Source: Pomphorhynchus laevis
Lineage: Eukaryota > Acanthocephala > Palaeacanthocephala > Echinorhynchida > Pomphorhynchidae
NCBI GenBank assembly: GCA_012934845.2
Contig: WNNJ02002737.1
Coordinates: 1 to 64,000 of the forward strand
Length of the DNA stretch: 64,000 nt
Reading direction: 5' to 3'
The notes beneath the pieces are model-generated. The model made no database searches. It saw only the letters and a program-made list of their open reading frames with translations, and was not told the origin of the DNA. Of the stretch, positions 26,601-33,164 are shown in pieces (positions within the stretch are counted from its first letter, which is position 1; the number at the start of each line of letters is the position of its first letter). The translations under genes were made by a program, and so were the position numbers.

Positions 26601-26816
26601 TTAAACTAAATATACAAGTCTAAAAAATCTTTCCAAGTAGCGAATTCTTTTCAGTACCTCATCGCTATCATCTCCATACTCTGAATAATATACTTCATCT
26701 TCATCATCTTCATCATCAAAATCTTCTTCTTCCATGTAAGTTCCATATTTGGGATCAAAAAAGGCTTTGGTGTAATTTAAATGCATAGGAATTTTCGATC
26801 TCGACTGACGACGCAT
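7636..26816 (-). CDS. Class-V PLP aminotransferase (cysteine-desulfurase-like), 15 coding exons found
   Basis: Spliced minus-strand gene. My exons, 5' to 3', are 26816-26658, 25757-25680, 25536-25377, 23486-23376, 23322-23042, 19936-19871, 18734-18425, 15578-15505, 15460-15350, 14386-14135, 14080-14016, 12879-12768, 9546-9412, 9360-9304 and 7743-7636. All have AG/GT borders and compatible phases, giving 693 codons before an unplaced terminal exon. Landmarks in order: an acidic N-terminal tract; FVASGK; the glycine-rich GSGSTAAI; YEHHSN, whose His stacks on PLP in this fold; FFDFACGAPY with the PLP-nitrogen Asp; HKFVGG with the Schiff-base Lys; EEGGTPEIVGSIRAGLAFQL; RPGCACAGPYA; GFVRINLPYF; and KLKWFLLPHEA. 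The family is known from many invertebrates and protists as an uncharacterised fold-type-I PLP enzyme. The substrate cannot be told. The junction between 14016 and 12879 may hide one more small exon. Coordinates are reliable to about 1-2 bp. Confidence 0.88.
7980..8235 (+). mobile_element. Fragment of the 44-kb LINE family (ORF2 C terminus)
   Basis: The frame reads SLRRSAQVRFYCAWAI, FVFFLKGRPSKQRLRFLKLL and a tail that matches the intact ORF2 end (GKTQVRLWGTWAI, GRPPEQRLRFLKLL). Several stops are present. Opposite orientation to the copy at 1330. Confidence 0.75.
8554..8642. repeat. (TA)n microsatellite, ~45 units
   Basis: Uninterrupted TA dinucleotide run immediately before a copy of the structured repeat at 8662. 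Confidence 0.97.
8662..8747 (+). ncRNA. Structured GAAAC repeat, most diverged copy
   Basis: TATCAC at 8662 pairs with GTGATA at 8742. Between them lie AAAAGCAGTCGAAACG, a long hairpin with arms CCTAACCAC/GTGGTTAGG, and CGTCTCGGA. This is the fold of the arrayed copies at 30.0-31.5 kb, with a different hairpin sequence but preserved pairing. Confidence 0.6.
9304..9360 (-). CDS. Aminotransferase exon 14
   Basis: 19 codons: VDLFQVAYNELRKAKKAAL, amphipathic helix. Acceptor TTTAAG, donor GTAATA, phase 0 on both sides. Confidence 0.72.
9412..9546 (-). CDS. Aminotransferase exon 13
   Basis: 45 codons: YTYKTENGYWLHRFFSKSYD then SLKDISYSEQSMKIEA. The opening aligns with the family YxFxxxTGEWxHR motif after the WxLLP helix. 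Donor GTAAGA, followed by a 51-bp intron. Confidence 0.82.
9625..11348 (+). mobile_element. 5'-truncated non-LTR retroelement: RT thumb plus zinc finger and restriction-like endonuclease
   Basis: The 542-aa open frame (9720-11348) is preceded, in another frame, by a typical RT stretch containing LLGCPIGSQEF, so the RT palm is lost and the element begins inside the RT. The ORF then shows a CxxC...H finger (YRCSQCFRNADAEGFH, then RHNGIRD) and an endonuclease block SADILIYGDPSDAIDFAVT with D-X11-D spacing. It continues with KMIEAGYNFIPAILECYCGW and SARLFQRISISLMRGNSKAI. These match the C-terminal part of RLE-bearing LINEs. Residues after ~415 (from about 10965) are Ser/Asn-rich and do not resemble the family. 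It lies in the aminotransferase intron between exons 12 and 13, antisense to the gene. Confidence 0.8.
11425..11915 (+). pseudogene. Acidic Ser/Asp-rich open frame after the retroelement ORF
   Basis: An open stretch with no clear start reads DNDVHTLSDSELADSLSNAN and on through SDNHESDGSFNYETELLTDF to a hydrophobic end. It follows the non-retroelement tail of the ORF ending at 11348, in another frame. Composition (S, D, N, E) resembles a disordered host protein rather than a transposon protein. Possibly the decayed remainder of a captured or interrupted gene. Not recognised. Confidence 0.35.
12768..12879 (-). CDS. Aminotransferase exon 12
   Basis: QGFVRINLPYFYPQSEINFI then IKAVNFVVNYGWYFLPL. 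Family members show GFVRxNLPYF and a WxxLP helix here. Acceptor ATTTTAG, donor GTAAGT. The retroelement ORF at 9720-11348 sits in the following intron on the opposite strand. Confidence 0.88.
14016..14080 (-). CDS. Aminotransferase exon 11
   Basis: ELLDVPESIAVRSAKYFSED then CK across the junction. Acceptor ATGTAG, donor GTAAGT, phase 2. Confidence 0.78.
14135..14386 (-). CDS. Aminotransferase exon 10
   Basis: 84 codons: FVTESYIHHREQELVKLF at the start, LAVFSFVVFHP, FIHHNFIGVLLNDLFGIQAR and RPGCACAGPYAM at the end. Donor GTGAGT. Confidence 0.92.
15350..15460 (-). CDS. Aminotransferase exon 9
   Basis: 37 codons with EEGGTPEIVGSIRAGLAFQL, a near-invariant block of this family. Donor GTAAGT. 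Confidence 0.9.
15505..15578 (-). CDS. Aminotransferase exon 8
   Basis: LLIAKKFLFTNVIPTNPSGG then TVSF. The SGGTV motif matches the family GGGTV. Followed by a 44-bp intron. Confidence 0.85.
16902..17098 (-). mobile_element. PLE 3'-tail copy
   Basis: Starts with CAGCTAGGTGAGTCTACG and ends with GAATTGACTAATAAATAACA, the outer and inner marks of the tail that follows the PLE ORF at 24328. The GAAAC/CUGAUGA part is missing. Confidence 0.75.
17160..17903 (+). pseudogene. Ankyrin-repeat-like protein fragment inside an aminotransferase intron
   Basis: A 192-codon frame (17174-17752) with no upstream Met. It contains NMLLHLATRI and DGQAAIHIATVGDYAEIVEF, the second being a good ankyrin helix-turn-helix (GxxAxHxAxxxG). 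After its stop another frame continues with coding-like sequence (KLHGAIQVAKQLNEKQRQ) to about 17903. It is nested in a host intron on the opposite strand and flanked by a PLE tail. The shift between frames and the missing start suggest a dead retrocopy or a gene fragment. An IkB/NF-kB-type or other ankyrin protein is possible but not provable. Confidence 0.5.
18425..18734 (-). CDS. Aminotransferase exon 7 (catalytic lysine)
   Basis: Starts after TTGTAG with AVIKIGLDKNG. Includes IIGSISAASNVTGILTDT, FFDFACGAPY (PLP-binding Asp) and ISVHKFVGGPQSPG (Schiff-base Lys). Donor GTAAAT, phase 1. Confidence 0.93.
19125..19720. repeat. Dispersed repeat, copy 1
   Basis: Blocks GAAACATTTAAACCGGGACC, CAGATGCATTATTTAAG, CCAGTCCAAAATCTAATGGC and GTCTCCTGGCAATGC recur in the same order at 33165-34190. 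No coding content and no terminal repeats were recognised. Lies in the aminotransferase intron between exons 6 and 7. Confidence 0.85.
19871..19936 (-). CDS. Aminotransferase exon 6 (22 codons)
   Basis: VVMVATYEHHSNLLPWENAK plus VH, between GCTAAG and GTAAGC. Contains the family signature EHHSNLLPW. Found by motif, since it is far too short for ORF calling. Confidence 0.9.
20400..22512 (+). mobile_element. Penelope-like reverse transcriptase element with its 3' tail, broken
   Basis: The 5' part (20428-20643) opens with MTKQNIQTYNIRYQLFIPSG. Later pieces contain VITPIDKASNNFVF-like sequence, then ILRQVKGVPMGGNSSPIMAD (RT motif with SP) and FRYIDDICVFN (catalytic YIDD). The YIDD region occurs twice (about 21594-21740 and 21820-21970), an internal duplication. 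The C-terminal part (to 22232) has IPYNIKYNTLNNEILRIAKI. No GIY-YIG endonuclease follows the RT, and the sequence passes directly into the conserved 3' tail (about 22330-22512). Several frame breaks. Nested in the aminotransferase intron between exons 5 and 6. Assignment to Penelope-like elements rests on the RT motifs and is less sure than for the copies at 5.0 and 41.5 kb. Confidence 0.72.
22691..22825. repeat. Fold-back element with hammerhead-like arms
   Basis: Inverted arms 22691-22746 and 22770-22825 share TATATTTCG and AACAAAACGTT. Read on the minus strand the left arm gives TTGATGA, a spacer and GCGAAAT, similar to CUGAUGA...CGAAA. Confidence 0.5.
23042..23322 (-). CDS. Aminotransferase exon 5 (fold-type-I N-terminal core)
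   Basis: Acceptor TTTTAG. Encodes IYCDFVASGKPLTFIEGYI, the conserved NTH of the PMYANTHSDAS stretch, and the cofactor-loop GSGSTAAIAKMI. Donor GTACGT. The displayed sequence and the open frame differ by one base near 23281, so the exact left border is uncertain by 1 bp. Confidence 0.88.
23376..23486 (-). CDS. Aminotransferase exon 4
   Basis: Encodes DSRIGYKYDPYEMCNFIYEG then IIGKDMVINQPFGPRR, the lead-in to the PLP fold (family form: IGKD...PFGxRR). Followed by a 53-bp intron with a weak donor (GTACAA). Confidence 0.8.
23886..23990. repeat. 105-bp direct repeat, copy 1
   Basis: ATTAAGACAAATTAAATA through TTTGTCAAGGTAATTAAAAT to ATTCTACA. A second copy lies at 24849-24952, so the pair brackets the PLE at 23996-24801 and may be its target or terminal repeat. 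Confidence 0.75.
23996..24801 (-). mobile_element. Penelope-like element 3' part: RT C terminus plus full tail
   Basis: A 157-residue frame (24328-24801, minus) starts FRYIDDICVFNSNNFYSI and ends GKFLWMDNK, closely matching the copy at 21.8-22.2 kb. The stop is followed by the ~330-bp tail down to about 23996, which carries GTCGAAACG and CCTGATGA and ends in CGTAGACTCAGTTAGCT. This copy identifies the dispersed repeat of the window as PLE 3' tail. 5'-truncated just before the YIDD motif. Confidence 0.8.
24849..24952. repeat. 105-bp direct repeat, copy 2
   Basis: Partner of 23886-23990, with about ten differences by eye. Confidence 0.75.
25377..25536 (-). CDS. Aminotransferase exon 3
   Basis: Acceptor AACAG, donor GTAATT, phase 0 to 1. 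Encodes IISDEAMDLAKRFIDVLNGV and on to KAYNQT. The codon split with exon 4 yields Asp. Confidence 0.85.
25680..25757 (-). CDS. Aminotransferase exon 2
   Basis: 26 codons between TTTTAG and GTTGTT: SYSDEDEDVSKVVESLRE and then MHLPKSSQ. Continues the acidic N-terminal region. Too short to be seen as an open frame alone. Confidence 0.8.
26095..26420 (-). mobile_element. PLE fragment: tail joined to RT C terminus by an internal deletion
   Basis: 26095-26285 is the inner half of the PLE tail, including GGTCATCAGGAGGAACTGC. It jumps at about 26290 to sequence matching 24390-24490 within the RT ORF. Most of the outer 3' UTR in between is missing. In aminotransferase intron 1. Confidence 0.75.
26658..26816 (-). 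CDS. Aminotransferase exon 1 (start codon)
   Basis: Starts at ATG 26816. An in-frame TGA lies 15 nt upstream and a splice acceptor (CTTTACAG) 20 nt upstream, so the start is firm and the 5' UTR is spliced. Encodes MRRQSRSKIPMH, then a strongly acidic run with EEDFDDEDDEDE. Donor GTACTG, phase 0. Confidence 0.85.
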
Positions 26817-26950
26817 AATCGCAGATATTCAAGAATCTGTAAAGTGTAATTTTAAAGTAGAATTTACAAATTATTTTTGTAATTTACTTTTAATTGCATA
26901 TACACAAAACAAATATGTTTTTAAATAGTTGATACTGATCTGTTATTGAT

Positions 26951-27291
26951 AAATAATTATTGGAGCTGGATCATAGGAAAGAAGAAATTATTTTTGATAT
27001 TTCGCTAACTTCTGTTAGCATCTTCAGATGCTAACAGAGGCTACATACTTTCGGGAATGCATACATTCAGTTTTTCTGTCTGAGCTTATATTACCGGGAT
27101 AATGAAAACATGAAATGCTTTTAAATAGTTGAAACTTATCCATTATTGAATTAAAAATTATCTATTAATTTTCATTATTATTAAAAACTACCTAAGTAGT
27201 TACCTAGGTAATTTTCTGAAGATGCTAGCAGTAGTTAGCGAAATATTAAAAAAATTTCTTCTTTCCTTTGATCCAGCTCCAATAATTATTT
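26951..27291. repeat. Fold-back element, ~76-bp arms, hammerhead-like boxes
   Basis: The left arm starts AAATAATTATTGGAGCTGGA and the right arm ends with its complement. Near the inner end of the right arm (27216-27243): CTGAAGA, then GCTA...TAGC stem, then GCGAAAT. The left arm holds the same motif inverted. No coding content. Confidence 0.8.
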
Positions 27292-27299
27292 ACAAATAT

Positions 27300-28189
27300 T
27301 TGATTATCTGATTAAATAATTTTCGAAACCATGTTATATATCCTCAATTAGATAATTCACAATATAACTAAAATAAAATGTTTATAATATAATGTCAACG
27401 AAACATGTTGCTGAAGAAACATCAACATCATTTACAGATAAGTAATATTTATCTGTAATATTTATGTAATACCTGTAATGTTAAAAAAATGTAACATTTA
27501 GAAAATATTATAGCTAAATACAATTTACAAGTAAAATAGAGTGCTTTTATATTAACTACAAAGCAAATCACAAATGGATCATCAGCATTTTGCATTTATA
27601 AATACCAGATAATATTAATAATACAAGATGTAATTTGAGCAGTATCAAACCCCAATTCTCTCAAGAGAACATAGAACTTTGTTGGTTTAAATCAGCCTAG
27701 CCCTTCCCCCTTTAATCCAGTTGTTGGGAATACAAGCTATTGATGAAATCCAATTAGCTCGAAACGGTGAATTATCATTTGCGACAATCTCGTTGTAACA
27801 ATTCTTTCGTGGTGCTAATAAACTGATATAAAGTATTAATATTATATAATATATATTTAATTATATATTATATTATAAATAATATATATTATATATTATA
27901 TATAATATAATATATATAAATATTATATATTATTTATTATATTTATTATATAATATATTATATATTTATACTAAATAATATTAATATATTTGAATGAATG
28001 AAAATGCCTTTATTAATAACTTCGAAGCAGCTATCTTAGCTTCTACTACCTGAGGCTATAGGGAGCCACCCTTACAATATTTTTGGCTGTAGGGTGTTAC
28101 TCTTCAGCCAAATAATATAATATATTAAATAATTAATATATTATAAATATATTAATTAATATAATACAATATAATAATATATTAAGTAT
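27300..28189. other. AT-rich intergenic DNA with TATATA runs
   Basis: 27835-27985 is almost pure A/T with palindromic ATATAATAT. At 28010-28110 two related stretches (GGCTATAGGGAGCC and GGCTGTAGGGTG) suggest an old repeat. No gene seen. Confidence 0.6.
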
Positions 28190-28399
28190 ATTGTTGTATC
28201 GATCACTCATTATAGACTTGCGAAATACAGTTTGAATCGTTTTTTATTGGAGCTTTCGACCAAACGGTCCTTGTCAACAGATAAAAAAATCAAACAGAAA
28301 TATTTTTTATCTGTTGACAAGGACCGTTTGGTCGAAAGCTCCAATAAAAACGATTCAAACTGTATTTCGCAAGTCTATAATGAGTGATCGATACAACAA
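28190..28399. repeat. Near-perfect 100-bp inverted repeat (cruciform)
   Basis: Left arm 28190-28288 and right arm 28303-28399 are complementary apart from about one indel, separated by only ~14 nt. Each arm includes CTGTTGACAA, stem GGACC-GTTT-GGTC and GAAAGC (28311-28339 on +), a hammerhead-like layout with a CUGUUGA variant of the first box. Confidence 0.9.
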
Positions 28400-28556
28400 T
28401 CTAATCAAAGACTTGCACGCAACTACGTCTATTTAAGTATATTATTAAATTTAATTAATATTAAATATAATAATATTAAATATAATATATATGATTGTAG
28501 ATATTAACTAACCGAGCCAAATTCAAAAACAAAATGACAAAATGTATATATTTTTT

Positions 28557-28583
28557 AAAGCTTTCGGCGTAAGCCTTCTTCAG
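28557..28583 (-). repeat. Hammerhead-like motif, one base off the CUGAUGA box
   Basis: On the minus strand: CTGAAGA, AGGCTTACGCC stem-loop arrangement, then GAAAGC. A solitary copy not embedded in a visible inverted repeat. Confidence 0.5.
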
Positions 28584-28599
28584 GTATTTACTGAAGAAA

Positions 28600-29305
28600 T
28601 ATATATACGAGACAATATTAATAAGAAATTAATATTTATAAATTTAATTTATGCATAACCAATGATAACCAACTAATTTATGCATATTGATGTAAATAAT
28701 ATTTATCCTTCAAAATATATGCTAATTTAGTACAGAAAACTCAAATAAAAAGAAATAAAAATAAAGAAATTTATAAAAATAAATATTTTACATAAATATA
28801 ACTATTCTAATAAAAATAAAACCAAAAAAATATGATTTTAATATTTTAATTATTTTGATTTATAAATAAACAAACATTTGTCAGATACTGATAGTTTAAG
28901 TACTTTTTATTCTTTCAATATTCTATTTCATACAAAATTTCCTCGGTATCATGAGAGAACCTTCTATATCATAACGTCTCAACCTGATATAGAGTGGATC
29001 TCGTGACGAATATGGCTCTTACAAGATAAAAAGCAAAATACCTTTGGTACATCTGTGTTTGGACAATGTGATTATAAACTCATTTTATCAGCTAGATATG
29101 ATTTATGAGATTTTCGAGATAGTTATTAATTTATTTGATTTAATATCGAAAACTCAACTAAGATAAATTTGAGTGTGATATATAAAAGCTAAAAGAAATT
29201 TGTAAAGATTTAGCAATTGTACAAACTGTTAATACAAACTGTTAATGTGGATATAGAATACACATTAATTTATAAATGTTCCTAAAAAGTACATGTCTAT
29301 TATAT
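28600..29305. other. AT-rich spacer
   Basis: No open frame, repeat or RNA structure I can support. Confidence 0.5.
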
Positions 29306-29309
29306 ATAG

Positions 29310-29965
29310 AGAAAATGGTGTTTCTTGATTGACTGAACTTTGATTCACTAATTTCAGTCATTATGTAAGTTCAATACGAACACTTCAGCATCGAAATGAT
29401 GAGTACCCGGCAACACTCATCAGTAGAATGAGGTACACACTGGTCGTTTCGGTTGCCTGTGTGACATTGTGAATAAAGGCGTTTCCGACACTTTGCTTAA
29501 TTGTCTGAGGCTTACGCTCTTTACCAGATCGAATTGCTGTGCGGACCATCCTTAAACACTAGGCAGAGGTTGTTGCTGAATTGTCGCTGCACTCGTTGGA
29601 TCCTAAATGGATACGGCAGGTATAATAGTAGTGCACGGATGTGCTGAGTAGAACAACGGTCCAGGATTTCTTACGAAATACGGCATTTATACTAAATGGT
29701 GTTGCTTGATAGACTGGACTTCGATTCACGACTTTCAGTCACCATGTCACTTCTAGACGACCACTTCAGCATCGAAATGATGAGTACCCGGCAACACTCA
29801 TCAGTAGAATGAGGTACACACTGGTCGTTTCGGTTGCCTGTGTGACATTGTGAATAAAGGCGTTTCCGACACTTTGCTTAATTGTCTGAGGCTTACGCTC
29901 TTAACCAGATCGAATTGCTGTGCGGACCATCCTTAACACTAGACAGAGGTTGTAGACAATGCAAA
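29310..29965 (-). repeat. Repeat R1: two tandem units, ~385 bp period
   Basis: Units beginning about 29310 and 29694 share CATCGAAATGATGAGTACCC, GGTCGTTTCGGTTGCCTG, GCGTTTCCGACACTTTGC and GCGGACCATCC. Minus-strand structured motifs lie at about 29363-29467 and 29744-29848. In the second, ATGTCAC/GTGACAT forms the closing stem. A third copy is at 40790-41070, inverted. Confidence 0.85.
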
Positions 29966-30933
29966 GGTCGTTGCTTAGCTAGGATTCCATTGGAAGGCGG
30001 CAGTATGTTGAAATGCGGCAGTATGTCATCAATAGCTTGTATAATGTTGAGATGCCTTTTAAGTATATCACAAGGCAGCCGAAACGACTGATGGTAGTTC
30101 ACTCTACTGATGAGTGTTGCCGGCTACCATCAGCTCGTCTAGGAGTGATAAGGAAGTCTGCTCTGCATGTAATCGAACTCCGGCAAAATCTACGATTATG
30201 AAACTGAAGCTTTTTAGCTCCCGGACACAGTTTTACACATTATGCGGTTAAATTGTAAACAACGTATCCGATAAAGGGATCTTGTAAAAAAGCAAGCAGC
30301 ACCAGCAATAAAAATTCCTGCCGAATAAAATAAGGATGATCCGGAAAGCACGTTGTCAGTTTAAAGATGCTATGCCCATGCTACTACGTTAGTGAATTCT
30401 CGGAGATGCCTTTTAAATATATCACAAGGCAGCCGAAACGACTGATGGTAGTTCACCCAACTAAAGAGTGCTGCCGGCTACCATCAGCTCGTCTAGGAGT
30501 GATAAGGAAGTCTGCTTCGCATGTAATCGAACTCATGTTTTTGGCAAAATCTACGATTAGTAAACTGAATCTTTTTAGTTTCCGGACACAGTTTTACACA
30601 TTCTGCGGTTAAATTGTAAAAAACGTATCCGATAAAGGGATCTTGTGAGTAAGCAAGCAGCGCCAGCAATTAAAATTCCTGCCGAATAAAAAAAGGATGA
30701 TCCAGAAAGCACGTTGTCAGTTTAAAGATGCTATGCCCTTGCTACTACGTAAGCGAATTCTCGGAGATGCCTTTTGATATATCACAAGGCAGCCGAAACG
30801 ACTGATGGTAGTTCACACTACTGATGAGTGTTGCCGGCTACCATCATCTCGTCTAGGAGTGATAAGGAAGTCTGCTCTGCATGTAATCAAACTCCGGTGT
30901 TTGGCAAAATCTACGATTATATATATTGTTTCG

Positions 30934-31194
30934 TATGAGATCATGAAGATCGAATGAAATCGGTACTGGTGATCCTTTGATGGATGCTTATTTATGTATT
31001 GAATGGTTGCTAGGTCACACGAGGTGACTTTCGCATTGAAAACCAGCTACAGAATCCTTCCTTCATGATATCCAATTCCATACACCCTAACTACTAACGG
31101 CACCATTGCCTTGGTTCAACTATTCATTACAGAAATAAGAATCCATCAAAGGATCACCAGTCCCGATTTCAATCGATCTTCATGATCTCATACG
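30934..31194. mobile_element. MITE-like DNA transposon, 53-bp terminal inverted repeats
   Basis: Left end 30934-30986 (CGTATGAGATCATGAAGATC...) and right end 31142-31194 are inverted copies with few mismatches, around a 155-bp non-coding core. Flanks are TATATA on both sides. Inserted in unit 3 of the R2 array. Confidence 0.8.

Positions 31195-31195
<1 letters not shown>

Positions 31196-31257
<62 letters not shown>
31196..31257. repeat. (TA)n microsatellite
   Basis: About 30 uninterrupted TA units abutting the MITE right end. Confidence 0.95.
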
Positions 31258-31259
<2 letters not shown>

Positions 31260-31599
31260 ATCATGTGAGAAAGCAAGCAACGACAGCAATTAAAATTCCT
31301 AAATTTCTATCGAATAAAATAAGGATGATCCGGAAAGCACATGATTAGAATAAAGAAGCTAGGTCCATACTACCCCCACTTTAGCAAATTCTCGAGCATG
31401 TGCCTTTTTAATATATCACAGGGCAGCCAAAACGACTGATTGTAGTTCACCCCACTGATGAGTGCTGCCGGCTACCATAAGCTCGTCTAGGAGTGATAAG
31501 GAAGTCTGCTTCGAATGTAATCGAACTCATGTTTTTGACAACATATATAATTATGAAACCGAAGCTTATTAACTCTCGAAGCAGAGTTTAACTCTCGAA

Positions 31600-33160
31600 G
31601 CAGAGTTATTTGCTCTTTATTGATTATATACAAACTTCACTTCGATTTTATACCAAGGTATTATTTGAGGTATTCACTTTTGCTGGGACCCTCGAGGAGA
31701 ACTTGTTTATATTTGAATAAATATTATTACACCAGAAATAATAAAAAAATAATATTACACAATTTTGCTGATGTAATATTATATATAATAATTTATAATA
31801 TATATGATGTTGTTTGCTCTTTTGCTCTTTATTGATTATATACTAACTGTGCTCCGGTACTAATTCTAATCGACAACAACATCAACTTCAAAATATTTAT
31901 GTAGTTAGTCCTTTCAAGTACTACACCGTTTACTAGATAGATTGTCCGTTTAAAATTTATATTTTGGCTTACATTATTGCGGCTTGCAAACACGATTTAC
32001 ATTTCATTCATTTCGGTAATTTGAGCAAAACTTTAGAATAAAGCAGAAATAAAAAAATTAGTTTTTATGAAAATAATTTATTGTTCTATTGTGAGAATGG
32101 CGTTATAAACAAAACAACATTATGACTTTACAAAAAAACATTATGACTCATTAACCTTTGTTTGTTTAAAAAATTCACTATTCGATGAAAGTGATATCAT
32201 TAAAGATTTTTGAACTGAGAAAGTTTATAACATTTTGTAGTGAAATATAATATAACAAGGCTATTTGAATTTTATGAACTTTGCAAAACACCTAAACTCA
32301 GCCAAATTTGAAGTCAAAGTTTTCCATATCAAATTTGATACGCCTTGAATTGATGAAAACCTGCATTTCATAATTGACGAAAGAAATCATATTGATTGTA
32401 ATGGTGTAGCTTATATGTTTGGGCTTAAATAATAGTTTCAAATAATTTTTTATACCGATTTCTTGTAGCAAAACTTTATGATATTTATCAAAAATGCTGC
32501 ATCTGCATTTGAAAGTTTGCACTCGATGACCTAATCTGTTAATATGAAATAACGTCGATTACACTAAACGTTGAAGTTCACAATTTAATGTGAATTGATT
32601 TAACGAAAATATTGATAGCTAAAAACTTCCAGAATCTATATAATTTAACTTTATTAAAATCAATTTAGATTTTAATTTATTGGGTATAAATAAAATCGAA
32701 TAAATTGATAATTATTGAGTATAAAAGTATTTTAAGAACTTGGAAAGTCTCAAATGAATAATAACTTTATAACCAGAATTTATATTTATATTATAAATTA
32801 AATATTATATATTTAATTTAATATTATATTATATATTATAATATATATTATAATATATATTATAAAAATAATATTTAATAAAAATAAAAACAAGAACATA
32901 GGTGTTATTTGAAAATTAATTTATCGATACTTTTTAAGTATCTGACTCATTTAATACAAATGTGTTTTAAAAATCATAAAAATATCTTGGTAGTTATTAA
33001 CATGGGCAGTCAATACTTTATTTTCAAATTGAGTACGATTTTATGTAAAAATTTAACATTCAGCCAATCAGTACAGAATTGGTGAAAACAAGTAACATCA
33101 ATTTGGATGCCATGTCGATAATTTTTACAACAAATCTTCTGTGTTGTTAAAAATAGTGCA
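31600..33160. other. Intergenic DNA, no supported gene
   Basis: TTTGCTCTTTATTGATTATA recurs at about 31611 and 31825. A 74-codon frame at 32298-32522 (minus) lacks any family signature, and I treat it as chance. 32790-32880 is an ATATTATA palindromic run. Confidence 0.5.
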
Positions 33161-33164
33161 AAGG

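Larger units (their letters stand above)
30040..31560 (+). repeat. Repeat R2 array: four units, ~355-360 bp period, retrozyme-like
   Basis: GCAGCCGAAACGACTGATGG (GCAGCCAAAACG in unit 4) occurs at about 30075, 30429, 30789 and 31423. Each unit has TATCAC, GGCAGCC, GAAACG, a hairpin with arms CTGATGGTAG/CTACCATCAG, CGTCTAGGA and GTGATA. The structured motifs are 30066-30150, 30420-30504, 30780-30864 and 31414-31498. Between motifs lie GATGATCCGGAAAGCAC and TAAAATTCCTGCCGAATAAA. Unit 3 is split by the insertion at 30934-31257. Related to the PLE-adjacent copy at 42.2 kb. Animal retrozymes are known as tandem ribozyme-bearing repeats mobilised by PLEs. Confidence 0.8.

Noticed and set aside
27835-27985. 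Possible origin or matrix-attachment region in TATATA palindromes.
   Set aside because: Simple A/T composition with no specific motif. Similar tracts occur throughout the window.
29882-30612. Open frames of 60-80 codons on both strands in the repeat arrays.
   Set aside because: They follow repeat periodicity, differ between units and show no coding signature. The arrays look like structured non-coding repeats.
32298-32522. 74-codon minus-strand frame.
   Set aside because: No homology signature, no splice context, and typical length for chance frames at this composition.
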